Positions 16,962 to 31,321 of a stretch of DNA of 64,000 nt are shown here, one piece after another (the stretch's first letter is position 1; every line of letters begins with the position of its first letter). The notes below the pieces were generated by a model. It had not been told where the DNA came from, made no database searches, and worked only from the letters and a program-made list of their open reading frames with translations. The position numbers were made by a program, and so were the translations under genes. Source of the DNA: JAJVHZ01 sp041395385 (GTDB taxonomy: Bacteria > Pseudomonadota > Gammaproteobacteria > JAJPIJ01); the NCBI GenBank assembly GCA_041395385.1, contig JAWLAN010000015.1, positions 71,957 to 135,956 of the forward strand, given 5' to 3'.

Positions 16962-17501
16962 GTGAAGTCGCCCGCGACCGGAAATTTCTTCCTCGTCGGT
17001 CCCATGGGCGCCGGCAAGTCGACCGTCGGCAGGCAGCTGGCCCGCGCACTGGAGCTGTCCTTTCTCGACAGCGACCGGGTGATCGAGGAACGCACCGGCG
17101 CCTCGATATCGCTCATCTTCGAGATCGAGGGGGAGGAGGGCTTCCGCGATCGCGAGGCTCAGGCGATCGACGAGCTGACGCGGATGGACAATCTGGTTCT
17201 GGCCACCGGCGGCGGCGCGGTGCTGCGAGAAGTCAATCGCCGTCGCCTGCGCGAGCGCGGCTTCGTCATCTACCTGCGAGCGCCGCTTTCCCTGCTGGTC
17301 GAGCGCACGTCGCGGGACCACAATCGACCGCTGCTCGCAACGGCCGATCCACAGGAACGGCTGCGGGCGTTGCTGCAGGAGCGCGAACCACTCTACCGCG
17401 AGGTCGCGGATTTGATCATCGATACCGGTAACCGTACAGTACGGCAAGTCGTCTCCATGATCCGCCAGCAATGCAGACCAACTCCCCATCCATCGAACTG
17501 A
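16962..17501 (+). CDS. aroK: Shikimate kinase
   Basis: The 179-residue P-loop kinase phosphorylates shikimate at O3 in aromatic amino acid synthesis. Walker A is GPMGAGKSTVG; the shikimate-binding DSDRVIEERTG, GEEGFRDRE and ATGGGAVLRE segments are present, as is the lid region with RPLL. A non-ATG (GTG) start is used: the upstream ATG at about 16934 runs into a stop after a few codons. Its 3' end overlaps aroB by 31 bp. The ISL3 element now separates it from pilQ, so its promoter must lie in the roughly 90 bp after the IS or inside the IS. Confidence 0.95.
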   Translation: MKSPATGNFFLVGPMGAGKSTVGRQLARALELSFLDSDRVIEERTGASISLIFEIEGEEGFRDREAQAIDELTRMDNLVLATGGGAVLREVNRRRLRERGFVIYLRAPLSLLVERTSRDHNRPLLATADPQERLRALLQEREPLYREVADLIIDTGNRTVRQVVSMIRQQCRPTPHPSN

Positions 17502-18583
17502 AGGTCGCGCTCGGCGACCGCAGCTATCCGATCCTCATCGGTCGCGGATTGCTGGCCGACCCGTCGCCGTTCGAACCGCATCTTCGGCGCCAGGTGATGG
17601 TCGTGACCAACAGCACCGTCGGCCCCTTGTATCTTCAAGGCCTGCGGGCCGCGCTCGGTCAGCGCCAGGTGCAGACCGTCACGCTGCCCGACGGCGAGCA
17701 GTACAAGACGCTGGCGACGATGGAAGGGATAATCGGCGCGCTGCTCGAGGCGCGCTTCGACCGCGGCTGCACGCTGCTCGCGCTCGGCGGCGGCGTCGTC
17801 GGCGACATCACCGGCTTTGCCGCCGCCTGCTATCAGCGCGGCGTGGATTACATACAGGTCCCGACCACGCTGCTGGCGCAGGTGGACTCCTCGGTCGGAG
17901 GCAAGACCGCCGTCAACCACGCCCTCGGCAAGAACATGATCGGCGCATTTCATCAGCCGCGACTGGTCCTCGCCGATACCGACACGCTGTCCACGCTGCC
18001 CGATCGCGAGCTCCGCGCCGGGGTGGCGGAGATCATCAAGTACGGACTCATCCGTGATGCCGGGCTCTTCGGCTGGCTGGAGGCGAACATCCACGCCCTG
18101 CTGGCGCGCGACCCGCAGGCCCTGGCCCATGCCATAGAGCGCTCGTGCCGGAGCAAGGCCGAGGTGGTCGCCGCCGATGAGCGGGAGAGCGGCCAGAGGG
18201 CGCTGCTGAATCTCGGTCACACCTTCGGCCACGCCATCGAGACAGGCCTGGGCTACGGCTCGTGGCTGCACGGCGAGGCGGTGGCGGCCGGGATGTGCCT
18301 GGCGGCGGACCTCTCCGCGCGCCTCGGGTGGTTGAGCCGCGCCGATGCCGAACGCGCAATCGCGCTGGTCGATGGCGCGGGCCTGCCGACGCAGCTGCCG
18401 GCCGAGCTCGACCCGGAGCAGATGCTCGCCCTGATGGCGGTGGACAAGAAGGTTCAGGATGGTCGGATACGGCTCGTTCTGCTGGAAAAAATCGGCCGCG
18501 CGGTCGTCACCAGCCGCTACGACCCGGGGGCGCTGCACTCCACGCTCGCGCATCGACGCGGCGCGGCCGTGGCGCCTGCCTGA
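17471..18583 (+). CDS. aroB: 3-dehydroquinate synthase
   Basis: The 370-residue NAD- and metal-dependent enzyme makes 3-dehydroquinate from DAHP, the second step of the shikimate pathway. It shows LPDGEQYKTL, the NAD-binding GGGVVGDITGFAAACYQRG, PTTLLAQVDSSVGGKTAVNH, and the metal ligands in EIIKYGLIRD, NLGHTFGHAIE and WLHGEAVAAGM. Length is normal (about 362 aa). It overlaps aroK and is followed after 17 bp by the dGTPase-like gene, so the three are likely one operon. Confidence 0.97.
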   Translation: MQTNSPSIELKVALGDRSYPILIGRGLLADPSPFEPHLRRQVMVVTNSTVGPLYLQGLRAALGQRQVQTVTLPDGEQYKTLATMEGIIGALLEARFDRGCTLLALGGGVVGDITGFAAACYQRGVDYIQVPTTLLAQVDSSVGGKTAVNHALGKNMIGAFHQPRLVLADTDTLSTLPDRELRAGVAEIIKYGLIRDAGLFGWLEANIHALLARDPQALAHAIERSCRSKAEVVAADERESGQRALLNLGHTFGHAIETGLGYGSWLHGEAVAAGMCLAADLSARLGWLSRADAERAIALVDGAGLPTQLPAELDPEQMLALMAVDKKVQDGRIRLVLLEKIGRAVVTSRYDPGALHSTLAHRRGAAVAPA

Positions 18584-18600
18584 CCCGACGGGCCCGGAAG

Positions 18601-19746
18601 TTGCACGCACCACTCGCACCCTACGCCGCCTGCGACAGCAATAGCCGGGGACGGCGACACCCGGAACCGCCCCCCACCTACCGCAGCGAGCACCAGCGCG
18701 ATCGCGATCGCGTCATCCATTCCGCGGCATTCCGACGCCTTGAGTACAAGACGCAGGTCTTCGTCAATCACGAGGGCGACATGTTTCGCACTCGGCTGAC
18801 GCATTCCATCGAGGTGGCGCAGATCGCGCGCACCATCGCCCGCGCACTGCGGCTGAACGAGGATCTGGCGGAGGCCATCGCCGTCGCCCATGATCTCGGC
18901 CACACGCCCTTCGGACACGCCGGCCAGCGCGCGCTCAACGACTGCATGCGCCCATACGGCGGCTTCGAGCACAACCTGCAGTCCTTGCGCGTCGTCGACG
19001 TCCTGGAGGAGAAGTACGCCGAGTTCGACGGCCTGAATCTGACCTTCGAGGCGCGCGAGGGAATACTGAAGCGCTGCCCGCGGGGCAAGGCGGATAGCCT
19101 CGGGGAGCTGGGCAAGCGGTTCCTGAGCGGTGGCCAGCCGTCGCTGGAGGCGCAGCTGACGAATCTCGCCGACGAGATCGCCTACAACAGTCACGATATC
19201 GACGACGGTCTGCGAGCCGGACTGCTTACCCACGAACAGCTGCTGCAGGTGCCCGTCTTCAGGCAACATTGCGAGTCCGTCGCCGCGCGCCACCCCACCC
19301 TCTCGCAACGCCGGCTGGCCTACGAGACCGTGCGCAGCATGATCGGCGCCCAGGTCACGGATCTGGTCGAGACCAGCCGGGAGCGCATCTTGGCGGCCGC
19401 GCCGGCGTCGATCGAGGAGGTGCGCGCGAACACCGCGCCGCTCATTGCGTTCTCCGATCCGATGCGCCGCGGCCTGAAGGAGCTGAAGGATTTCCTCATG
19501 ACCAAGCTTTATCGCCACTATCGCGTCGTGCGCATGTCCAGCAAGGCCGACAAGGTCGTGCGCGAACTGTTCGCCGCCTTCATCGGCGATCCCCGACTGC
19601 TTCCCACCGGCACGCAGTCCGCGGCAATTGGGTCCGGTGAGGAGGCCGCGCGCGCCCAGGTCATTGCCGACTACATCGCGGGCATGACCGATCGCTACGC
19701 AATCGCGGAGTATGGGCGTATATTCACCCCAGGCGTACTGACCTGA
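18601..19746 (+). CDS. dgt: dGTPase-like deoxynucleotide triphosphohydrolase
   Basis: The 381-residue HD-superfamily enzyme is predicted to split dNTPs into deoxynucleoside and triphosphate. Metal and active-site motifs are RLTHSIEVAQIAR, VAHDLGHTPFGHAGQ and NLADEIAYNSHDIDDG. The family-typical N-terminus APYA...SRGRRHPEPPP follows a TTG codon at 18601, 17 bp after aroB; the long frame opening at 18262 lies inside aroB and is rejected. TTG is the best in-frame start visible, but no good Shine-Dalgarno supports it. It is of the type 2 dGTPase-like group; the symbol denotes family, not proven substrate. Confidence 0.9.
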   Translation: MHAPLAPYAACDSNSRGRRHPEPPPTYRSEHQRDRDRVIHSAAFRRLEYKTQVFVNHEGDMFRTRLTHSIEVAQIARTIARALRLNEDLAEAIAVAHDLGHTPFGHAGQRALNDCMRPYGGFEHNLQSLRVVDVLEEKYAEFDGLNLTFEAREGILKRCPRGKADSLGELGKRFLSGGQPSLEAQLTNLADEIAYNSHDIDDGLRAGLLTHEQLLQVPVFRQHCESVAARHPTLSQRRLAYETVRSMIGAQVTDLVETSRERILAAAPASIEEVRANTAPLIAFSDPMRRGLKELKDFLMTKLYRHYRVVRMSSKADKVVRELFAAFIGDPRLLPTGTQSAAIGSGEEAARAQVIADYIAGMTDRYAIAEYGRIFTPGVLT

Positions 19747-19775
19747 TCCGGGAGCGGCAGACGAACATTCGCCCG

Positions 19776-21332
19776 ATGCAGGCACATCCCGAGGACTTTG
19801 GACCCGAATCGCTGCCAGGGCCCGCCGCCGAAGCCGCGCAAGCGGATCGTGAGGGCTATCTGCTCACGGCCGCGCTGGCGCAGCGCATCGATCTCATACG
19901 CCACCTGATCGATTTCAGCCGTCAGATCGTGCTGGTCATGGGTGATGAGGGCAGTGGCAAGACCTCGCTGCTTCATCACCTGCACGCGACGGCGGCGGAG
20001 AACTGGCGGGTGGCGAAGGTAAACGCCGACCCGATGTGTGACGCCGACGCGCTCATCAAGCGGCTCGGCGCCGAGTTCGACCTCAACTTCACCGAGCGCG
20101 ACGACCTGGAGCGCCGCGTCGAGGGATTCAGCACCTTCCTCGCCACCGCGCGGCGGGCGCTGCTCGTGCCCGTGGTGCTGGTGGACGACGCGCATCTGCT
20201 GCCAGCCGACGCCCTCCTGCTGCTGCTGCGGCTGGCGCAGCCGGAATCCGAGGCCCCGCACCTGCGGGTGGCACTGTTCTGCGACTCCCGCGTGACCCGC
20301 CTGCTGGGCAGCCCTCAGTTGCACGCATTCAAGGACAGCCTGGTGCATACGGTCGAGATGGCGCCGTTCACGCTCGAGGACACGACCCGTTACCTGGCGA
20401 CCCACTGGGCGGCAGTGGACCCCGACAGCGACCCCATACTCGACGAGGGCTACGTGCGCGAGGTCCATGTCGCCTCCGAGGGCATTCCCGGACGGATCAA
20501 GGCGCTGGTGCGCACCAGCCTCTCGGACTCGGCGACCGAGAGCGTCACTGCCGAGGAGCCGTTGAGCGGGCGGCGCCCGCCCCTGGGGTGGGCCGCCGCC
20601 GGCGGGGGGGTCGCCCTGCTGCTGGCCGTCGGATTCTGGTTGAGCCAGTCCGCGCGTGAATCCGCGCCGCCCCCCGGCGCCGAGGCGCCCATCGTGGAGT
20701 CCGTCCCGGTCCCGATCGCCACCGAGGGCCCGCCCGCGTCCCCGACGGTGACGCCGCCGCCTGCAGCGACCGCAGCGGGGCCCGTCCCGCCGATCGTCGA
20801 CTATCCGATGGTCCCCGACGTCGCACCATCTTCGCCGGCGCCCACGGCGGTCACCAACCCGCCAACCGAGCCGGAGGCGCCGCCCGCCGCGCAGGCCACC
20901 CCGGTGCAGCGGGCGGAAGCGCCGCAGCCTCCGCCAGTGGCCGCCACGGCGCCGCCACAGCCCGCCGCGGCGCGCGCGGAGCCGACGCCGGCAAAGCCGG
21001 AACCCACGCCGAAGCCGACGACCGCGAAGGCCGCGGCGCCCACGGGCACCCAGTGGCTCAAGCGCCAGCCGGGGGGCAATTACGTCGTTCAGCTCTATGC
21101 CACCTACCAGCGCTCCTCCGCCGAGCAGTTCATCGCTCAGCACAAGCTCGGCGCGCAGGCCAAAGTCATCGCCACCGTCCGGGAGGGGAAGACCTGGTAC
21201 GTGGTGGTCTACGGCTCCTACGCGGACCGCACCCGCGCCAGGAGCGCGATCGGCGGCCTGCCCGACGGGGTTCGGCGCCTGAGCCCCTGGGTGCGGAAGA
21301 TCGCTGATCTGCGGGCCATCGCCGTCGATTGA
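19776..21332 (+). CDS. DamX-like protein: AAA ATPase plus SPOR domain
   Basis: The 518-residue protein joins an N-terminal AAA/ExeA-like ATPase (Walker A VMGDEGSGKTSLL, about residues 50-62; Walker B PVVLVDDAHLL), a membrane helix at about 270-289 (GWAAAGGGVALLLAVGFWL), a long Pro/Ala-rich periplasmic linker, and a C-terminal SPOR domain (YVVQLYATYQRSSAEQFIAQ). Gammaproteobacterial DamX, a septal protein, is encoded after aroB in the same way. The aroB-dgt-damX order is intact. The gltB promoter begins just after its stop. Confidence 0.88.
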   Translation: MQAHPEDFGPESLPGPAAEAAQADREGYLLTAALAQRIDLIRHLIDFSRQIVLVMGDEGSGKTSLLHHLHATAAENWRVAKVNADPMCDADALIKRLGAEFDLNFTERDDLERRVEGFSTFLATARRALLVPVVLVDDAHLLPADALLLLLRLAQPESEAPHLRVALFCDSRVTRLLGSPQLHAFKDSLVHTVEMAPFTLEDTTRYLATHWAAVDPDSDPILDEGYVREVHVASEGIPGRIKALVRTSLSDSATESVTAEEPLSGRRPPLGWAAAGGGVALLLAVGFWLSQSARESAPPPGAEAPIVESVPVPIATEGPPASPTVTPPPAATAAGPVPPIVDYPMVPDVAPSSPAPTAVTNPPTEPEAPPAAQATPVQRAEAPQPPPVAATAPPQPAAARAEPTPAKPEPTPKPTTAKAAAPTGTQWLKRQPGGNYVVQLYATYQRSSAEQFIAQHKLGAQAKVIATVREGKTWYVVVYGSYADRTRARSAIGGLPDGVRRLSPWVRKIADLRAIAVD

Positions 21333-21350
21333 CGAACCGCCCGCGGCCGT

Positions 21351-21378
21351 TTTACAAGGCGGGTGACCGAGATATAAT
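21351..21378 (+). promoter_or_regulatory. Sigma-70 promoter of gltBD
   Basis: TTTACA (21351-21356) and a perfect TATAAT (21373-21378) are separated by 16 bp. Predicted transcription begins near 21385, upstream of the gltB ATG at 21431. This rules out the longer gltB start at 21329, which lies upstream of the promoter. Confidence 0.85.
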
Positions 21379-21430
21379 CCCGGCCCTTTTGTCCGCCGCT
21401 CATCGATACGAGCATCGCGAGGTCGAACCG

Positions 21431-26018
<4,588 letters not shown>

Positions 26019-26026
<8 letters not shown>

Positions 26027-27470
26027 GCCGACCGGATTCCTGGAGTTTCACCGTGCCAAGCAGCCATACCGGCCCGTCAAGGAGCGGGTGCTCGACTGGA
26101 AGCAGGTCATGGCCGGCTGGGCTGACGATGCCCTCAAGCAGCAGGCCTCGCGCTGCATGGACTGCGGTATCCCCTTCTGCCATCAGGGCTGTCCGCTCGG
26201 GAACCTGATCCCGGACTGGAACGATCTCGTCTACAACAACCGCTGGCGCGAGGCCATCGATCGGCTGCACGTGACCAACAACTTCCCCGAGTTCACCGGG
26301 ACCCTGTGCCCGGCGCCATGCGAAGGCGCGTGCGTGCTCGGCATCAACGACGACCCGGTCACGATCAAGGCCGTGGAGCTCGCGATTATCGACCGTGCCT
26401 TCAAGGAAGGGTTGGTCGTAGCGCAGCCTCCCGCCAAGCTCACGGGCAAGAAGGTGGCTGTAGTCGGCTCCGGGCCGGCCGGCCTGGCCGCGGCGCAGCA
26501 GTTGCGTCGGGCCGGTCATGAGGTCACCGTATTCGAGCGCGACGATCGCATCGGCGGTCTGCTGCGCTACGGCATACCCGAGTTCAAGATGGAAAAGCGC
26601 GTGCTGAATCGCCGCCTGGAGCAGATGCGCGCCGAGGGCGTGACGTTCCGGACCGGCGCGCACATCGGCGTGAATCTGCCCGTGGAGTCGCTGCGCAGGG
26701 ACTTCGACGCGATCGTGCTCACGGGCGGAGCCTGCCATGCGCGCGACCTCAACATCCCGGGGCGCGAGTTGAAGGGTATACACCTGGCCATGGAATTCCT
26801 GACACAGCAGAACCGGCGCTGCGAGGGGGACACGGTGCCGGAAAACGAATCGATCACCACCAAGGACAAGCACGTGGTCATCCTGGGCGGCGGCGACACC
26901 GGTGCGGACTGCATCGGCACCTCCCACCGCCAGGGGGCGAAGTCGGTGACCTCGCTGGAGATCATGCCGCGGCCGCCCGAGAAGCGCGGCGAGAACAACC
27001 CCTGGCCGGAGTGGCCCGTCATCTATCGCACCGCTTCGGCCCACGAGGAAGGCGGTGAGCGGCTGTATGCGGTATCGACCAAGCGGTTCGTCGGCGACGC
27101 GGAAGGCAACGTCAAGGCGCTCGAGCTCGTGAAGGTGGAACTGAAGAAGGGCGCCGACGGCCGCATGGCTTTCGAAGAGGTGCCGGATTCGGTGCACACC
27201 ATCCCCGCCGACCGCGTCTTCCTGGCGATGGGTTTCCTCGGACCCGAGAAGCCCGGCATGATCGAGCAGCTCGGCGTGAAGCTGACCGACCGCGGCAACG
27301 TGGCGCACGACGAGAACTGGATGACCAGCGTCCCGGGAGTGTTTACGGCCGGCGATATGCAGCGCGGCCAATCCCTGATCGTTTGGGCCATCGCGGAGGG
27401 CCGTTCCGCAGCCGCCGGAGTCGATCGATACCTGATGGGCTCCACGGACCTGCCGGCCCCCCTGCCCTAG
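26019..27470 (+). CDS. gltD: Glutamate synthase (NADPH) small subunit
   Basis: The 483-residue flavoprotein passes electrons from NADPH to the large subunit. The N-terminal region has the Cys clusters CMDCGIPFCHQGC and CPAPCEGAC for 4Fe-4S centres, then the FAD fold VAVVGSGPAGLAAAQQLRRA and the NADPH fold VVILGGGDTGADCIGTSHRQ. The ATG at 26019 overlaps the gltB stop (ATGGGTAA); the earlier in-frame ATG at 25980 is inside gltB and would add non-conserved residues. Confidence 0.98.
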
Positions 27471-27488
27471 GCGCCGTCACGGCGGAGG

Positions 27489-27515
27489 GCCACCGCGAAC
27501 GGACGCCGCGGTGGC
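27489..27515. repeat. Perfect 9-bp inverted repeat after gltD
   Basis: GCCACCGCG (27489-27497) pairs exactly with CGCGGTGGC (27507-27515) across 9 bases. No T-tract follows, so it is not a standard terminator; it may stabilise the gltBD mRNA end. The rest of the 152-bp gap before hemE holds no recognisable feature. Confidence 0.5.
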
Positions 27516-27622
27516 GCGCCCGCGCCTACGGCACGCCCGCGCCACCGCGACACCCCCTCCTCGGCCACCGACGACCGACAGCACGCATACATCGATACCC
27601 CGCAGGACGTAGAATCGCCACG

Positions 27623-28681
27623 ATGACCGCACTCAAGAACGATCGCTTCCTGCGCGCGCTGCTGCGCCAGGCGGTGGACATGACGCCGGTGTGGATGATG
27701 CGACAGGCCGGCCGCTATCTTCCCGAGTACCGCGCCACGCGACGGCGCGCAGGCAGCTTCATGACCCTGTGCACGACGCCCGAGCTCGCCTGCGAAGTGA
27801 CGCTGCAGCCCATCGATCGCTATCCGCTGGACGCGGCGATCCTGTTCTCAGACATACTCGTCGTGCCTCATGCCATGGGCCTGGGCCTGACGGTAAACGA
27901 AGGCGTGGGGCCGCGCTTCGAGCGCCCGACGCGGACGGCGAGCGACATCCGCGCCCTCGGCGTTCCCGACCCCGAGACCGAGCTCCGATACGTCATCGAC
28001 AGCGTGCGCCTGATCCGGCGTGAATTGCGCGGCCGCGTGCCGCTCATCGGCTTCGCCGGCAGCCCGTGGACCATGGCCACCTACGCGGTCGAGGGGCAGG
28101 GGAGCAAGGACTTCCACCGCATCAAGACGATGATGTACCGCGAGCCACGCGTGCTGCATGAGCTGCTCGAGAAGCTCGCGCGCGCGGTGGTCCTGTACCT
28201 GAATGCCCAGATTGCCGCCGGTGCCCAGGCTGTGATGGTGTTCGATACCTGGGGCGGGGCGCTTTCGACACCGGCGTACATGGAGTTCTCCCTGAGCTAC
28301 ATGCGGCAGATCGTGGAGGGCGTGCGCAGGGACAGCGAGGGCCGCCGCGTGCCGTGCATCCTGTTCACCAAGGGCGGCGGGCAGTGGCTGGAACTCATTG
28401 CCGAGACCGGCTGCGACGCCGCCGGCCTGGACTGGACCACGGACATCGGCGCGACGCGACGTCGCCTTGGCGATCGGATCGCATTGCAGGGGAACATGGA
28501 CCCGGCAGTGTTATTGGCAACCCCCGAACGCATACGCGAGGAAGTCGCCTCGATATTGAAGGGCTTCGGCCCGCATGCCGGGCACGTCTTCAACCTCGGC
28601 CACGGCATCACCCCGGACGTGGATCCCGAGAACGCCGGCGTATTCATCGAGGCCGTTCACAGCCTCAGCGCGAAAGGGTAA
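27623..28681 (+). CDS. hemE: Uroporphyrinogen decarboxylase
   Basis: The 352-residue enzyme converts uroporphyrinogen III to coproporphyrinogen III in heme synthesis. The signature RQAGRYLPEYRATR lies near residues 28-41, with the catalytic Asp in AAILFSDILVVPHAMG and the GFAGSPWTMATY segment. Length fits the family (about 354 aa). The ORF opens far upstream in gltD, but the ATG at 27623 (MTALKNDRFLRAL) matches the conserved N-terminus. It converges with srkA, 34 bp apart, with no clear terminator between. Confidence 0.97.
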   Translation: MTALKNDRFLRALLRQAVDMTPVWMMRQAGRYLPEYRATRRRAGSFMTLCTTPELACEVTLQPIDRYPLDAAILFSDILVVPHAMGLGLTVNEGVGPRFERPTRTASDIRALGVPDPETELRYVIDSVRLIRRELRGRVPLIGFAGSPWTMATYAVEGQGSKDFHRIKTMMYREPRVLHELLEKLARAVVLYLNAQIAAGAQAVMVFDTWGGALSTPAYMEFSLSYMRQIVEGVRRDSEGRRVPCILFTKGGGQWLELIAETGCDAAGLDWTTDIGATRRRLGDRIALQGNMDPAVLLATPERIREEVASILKGFGPHAGHVFNLGHGITPDVDPENAGVFIEAVHSLSAKG

Positions 28682-28715
28682 AACCGGCGTGCGGCAACCC
28701 GGCCGCGGCGTAATC

Positions 28716-29744
28716 CTATCGCGCTCCCAGGACGTTCAGAGCCGGCTCGGACATCGCCGCGAGTTGTTCCCGCAGTGCGAGCACGTGATCCTGCCAGTAT
28801 CGCTGCGTGTTGAACCAGGGGAAATGCATGGGGAAGGCCGGGTCGTCCCATCGCCGCGCAAGCCAGCCGGCGTAGTGAATCATCCGCAGGCTGCGCAGCG
28901 GCTCGATGAGCTGCAGCTCCCCGTAGTTGAACTCCGCAAACTCCTCGTAACCGTCCAGGACGCTCGCCAGCTGCGCGACCATGTCGTCGCGACCGCCGGA
29001 TAGCAGCATCCAAAGATCCTGCGCGGCGGGCCCCGTCATGCAATCGTCGAAGTCGACGAAATGCGGGCCCGCGTCGGTCCACAGCACGTTGCCCATGTGG
29101 CAGTCGCCGTGCAGGCGCAATAGCTCCAGGTCGCCAGCGCGCTCGAAACCCGCGCGGACCGACTTCAGGACGTCGTCCACCGTACTGCGGTATGCAGCGA
29201 GCAGATCGGGCGGAACGAAGCCGTGGTCGATGACAAACCGAGATGGCCGCTCGCCGTACGCCTCGATGCTCAGCGTCGGCCGATGCTCGAACGCCGCGGC
29301 CCTGCCGACGGCGTGTATACGGCCGATAAATCTCCCCAGCCAGGTCAGCGTCTCCGCATCGCCCAGTTCCGGAGCGCGCCCGCCCTTGCGCGGATAAATG
29401 CTGAAGCGGTAGCCGGCATGAAGATGCAGCGTCCGCCCGTGGTCGTCAGCGATCGGCGGAACCGCCGGAATCTCGAGCTCGGCGAGCTGCTGGGTGTAGC
29501 GATGCTCCTCGAGGATTGCCGCATCGGTCCAGCGCCCGGGACGATAGAACTTGGCGATGACCGGCGGCGCATCCTCGATGCCGACCTGATAGACACGATT
29601 CTCGTAGCTGTTGAGCGCGAGCAGCCGTCCGTCGCAGCGCAGGTGCAGGCTCTCGACGGCATCCAGTATGCATTCCGGCGTCAGCCCCGAGTACGGCGCT
29701 TTCGCGCCTGCGCCTTCTTCCTCGACGCGCGGTGCGCGGCTCAT
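28716..29744 (-). CDS. srkA: Stress response serine/threonine kinase A
   Basis: The 342-residue protein belongs to the APH/choline-kinase-like fold and resembles E. coli SrkA (YihE). It shows LNSYENRVYQVG at the nucleotide-binding loop, the catalytic loop LRLHGDCHMGNVLW and the metal-binding FVDFDDCMTGP, and the C-terminal WFNTQRYWQDH typical of the family. SrkA protects cells against stress-induced death. It overlaps lnt by 4 bp (ATGA) and is the last gene of the miaB operon, an unusual place for srkA (in E. coli it sits by dsbA). Confidence 0.9.
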   Translation of the reverse strand: MSRAPRVEEEGAGAKAPYSGLTPECILDAVESLHLRCDGRLLALNSYENRVYQVGIEDAPPVIAKFYRPGRWTDAAILEEHRYTQQLAELEIPAVPPIADDHGRTLHLHAGYRFSIYPRKGGRAPELGDAETLTWLGRFIGRIHAVGRAAAFEHRPTLSIEAYGERPSRFVIDHGFVPPDLLAAYRSTVDDVLKSVRAGFERAGDLELLRLHGDCHMGNVLWTDAGPHFVDFDDCMTGPAAQDLWMLLSGGRDDMVAQLASVLDGYEEFAEFNYGELQLIEPLRSLRMIHYAGWLARRWDDPAFPMHFPWFNTQRYWQDHVLALREQLAAMSEPALNVLGAR

Positions 29745-31321
29745 TGGCGGTGCCGCGCACGCAGCCGGACGATCGCCAGCAGCATCGACGCCAGCACGAC
29801 CAGCAGCGCATTGCCGATCCCGACATAAGGGGTGGAGCCGACATGCGCGGTGACCTCGCCGGCAAGCACATGGGCGATGAACTGCGGCGAACGCCCCGCG
29901 ATCTCCCCGCGCGGATCGATGATTGCCGAGATCCCGCTGTTGGTCGCGCGCAGCAGATACCTGCCGGTCTCGACCGCCCGCATGCGCGCGATCTCCAGAT
30001 GCTGATGCGGCGCCAGCGAATCGCCGAACCAGGCGTCATTGCTGACGTTGACCAGCAGATGCGACTGCGGCAGGAAGTCGATCACCTCCTCACCGAAAGC
30101 GTCTTCGAAACAGACCGACGGCGCGAGCTTAAGCCCGGCGGCGGACAGCGGCGCCTGCTCGGGCGCACCGTGGCTGAATTCGGACATAGGGATACTGAGG
30201 GACCGCAATATCGGCATGAGGATGGACTGGAACGGCGGATATTCCCCCAGCAGCACCAGGTGACGTTTGTCGTAACGGCTCACCGCCGAACCCAGGGCGA
30301 TGATGCTGTTGTAATAGCTGATGATGCGACCCTGCCCGTCGCGGTCATCGACGGGCAGGCCGAGCACGATGTCGGTCCCCGAACGGGCTGCCCGGTCGTC
30401 GATCTCGGCGATGAAATCCTTCACTTCGGAGCCGAACGCCGGTATCGCCGTCTCCGGCCAGACGATGATCTCCACCTGCCCCCAGTACCTCTCGCTCAAC
30501 TGGCGGTACAGCTCGAGGGTCCGATTCTTCATCTCCGGATCCCACTTCTGGCTCTGCTCGATCCCGCCCTGTACGAGGGCGACCCGCACCGGCGCCCCTT
30601 CCGCCTTCGTCCATGAGACCTGCGAAAGCGCCAGCGCAAGGCCCCACACGGCGCTCAGCATCAGGAGCGGACGCAGGCGCTCACCGGGCAACGAGGCAAG
30701 CGCGCCGGCGCTCGCCGCGACGGCCAGACCGACCAGGAATACGCCGCCAACCGGGGCGTAGCCCGCCAGCGGGCCGTCAATCTGGCTGTAGCCGACACTG
30801 AGCCAGGGGAACCCCGTGAACCACCAGCCGCGCAGCCACTCCACCAGGGCCCAGAGTGCCGGCATGACCACCAGCAGCGAGGCGCGCGGGTTGATCCAGA
30901 ACCAGCGCTGCGCGGCGTAGCCGGCCAGGGCCGGGTATAACGCCATGAACATGATCAGCAGCGCGGTGACCGATGCGGAGAAGGCGAGCACGGGCAGCCC
31001 GAATTGATGCACGCTTATCTGCACCCATGCGATGCCGAAGCCGAACATCCCGAGCCCGAACAGCCATCCGCGCCAGACGGCGCGCCCCGGACGCACATCG
31101 AGCCAGCATCGAAACAGGATCGCCAGAGAGAGCACGGCGACAATGGACCAGCCGTAAGGCGCAAATGCCAGCGGCATGGCGGCGCCGGCGAGCAATGCCA
31201 GCAGATCGCCCAGATAGGCGCTGCGCCGGTTGCCGCCGAGGCCGTCACGATTCAATTCGTTTCTCCCGCTCGGCAGCTCGACCGCCGTTCCCGTCGCCGC
31301 GGCAATCCGAGCGCAGGTCAA
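29741..31321 (-). CDS. lnt: Apolipoprotein N-acyltransferase
   Basis: The 526-residue inner-membrane enzyme adds the third acyl chain to lipoproteins. An N-terminal set of about six membrane helices is followed by a nitrilase-like catalytic domain with the triad Glu in VWPETAIPAFG and Cys in LAPSVCFEDAFGEEV. The C-terminal membrane helix follows (VGIGNALLVVLASMLLAIVRL). It starts at an ATG that overlaps the corC stop by 4 bp, which supports this start over a downstream one. Confidence 0.96.
   Translation of the reverse strand: MTCARIAAATGTAVELPSGRNELNRDGLGGNRRSAYLGDLLALLAGAAMPLAFAPYGWSIVAVLSLAILFRCWLDVRPGRAVWRGWLFGLGMFGFGIAWVQISVHQFGLPVLAFSASVTALLIMFMALYPALAGYAAQRWFWINPRASLLVVMPALWALVEWLRGWWFTGFPWLSVGYSQIDGPLAGYAPVGGVFLVGLAVAASAGALASLPGERLRPLLMLSAVWGLALALSQVSWTKAEGAPVRVALVQGGIEQSQKWDPEMKNRTLELYRQLSERYWGQVEIIVWPETAIPAFGSEVKDFIAEIDDRAARSGTDIVLGLPVDDRDGQGRIISYYNSIIALGSAVSRYDKRHLVLLGEYPPFQSILMPILRSLSIPMSEFSHGAPEQAPLSAAGLKLAPSVCFEDAFGEEVIDFLPQSHLLVNVSNDAWFGDSLAPHQHLEIARMRAVETGRYLLRATNSGISAIIDPRGEIAGRSPQFIAHVLAGEVTAHVGSTPYVGIGNALLVVLASMLLAIVRLRARHRQ

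Noticed and set aside
18262..18600. Upstream extension of the dGTPase-like gene
   Set aside because: It overlaps aroB, and the extra residues are not like any dGTPase N-terminus; the conserved part begins after TTG 18601.
27489..27515. Inverted repeat after gltD as a rho-independent terminator
   Set aside because: There is no T-tract after the stem.
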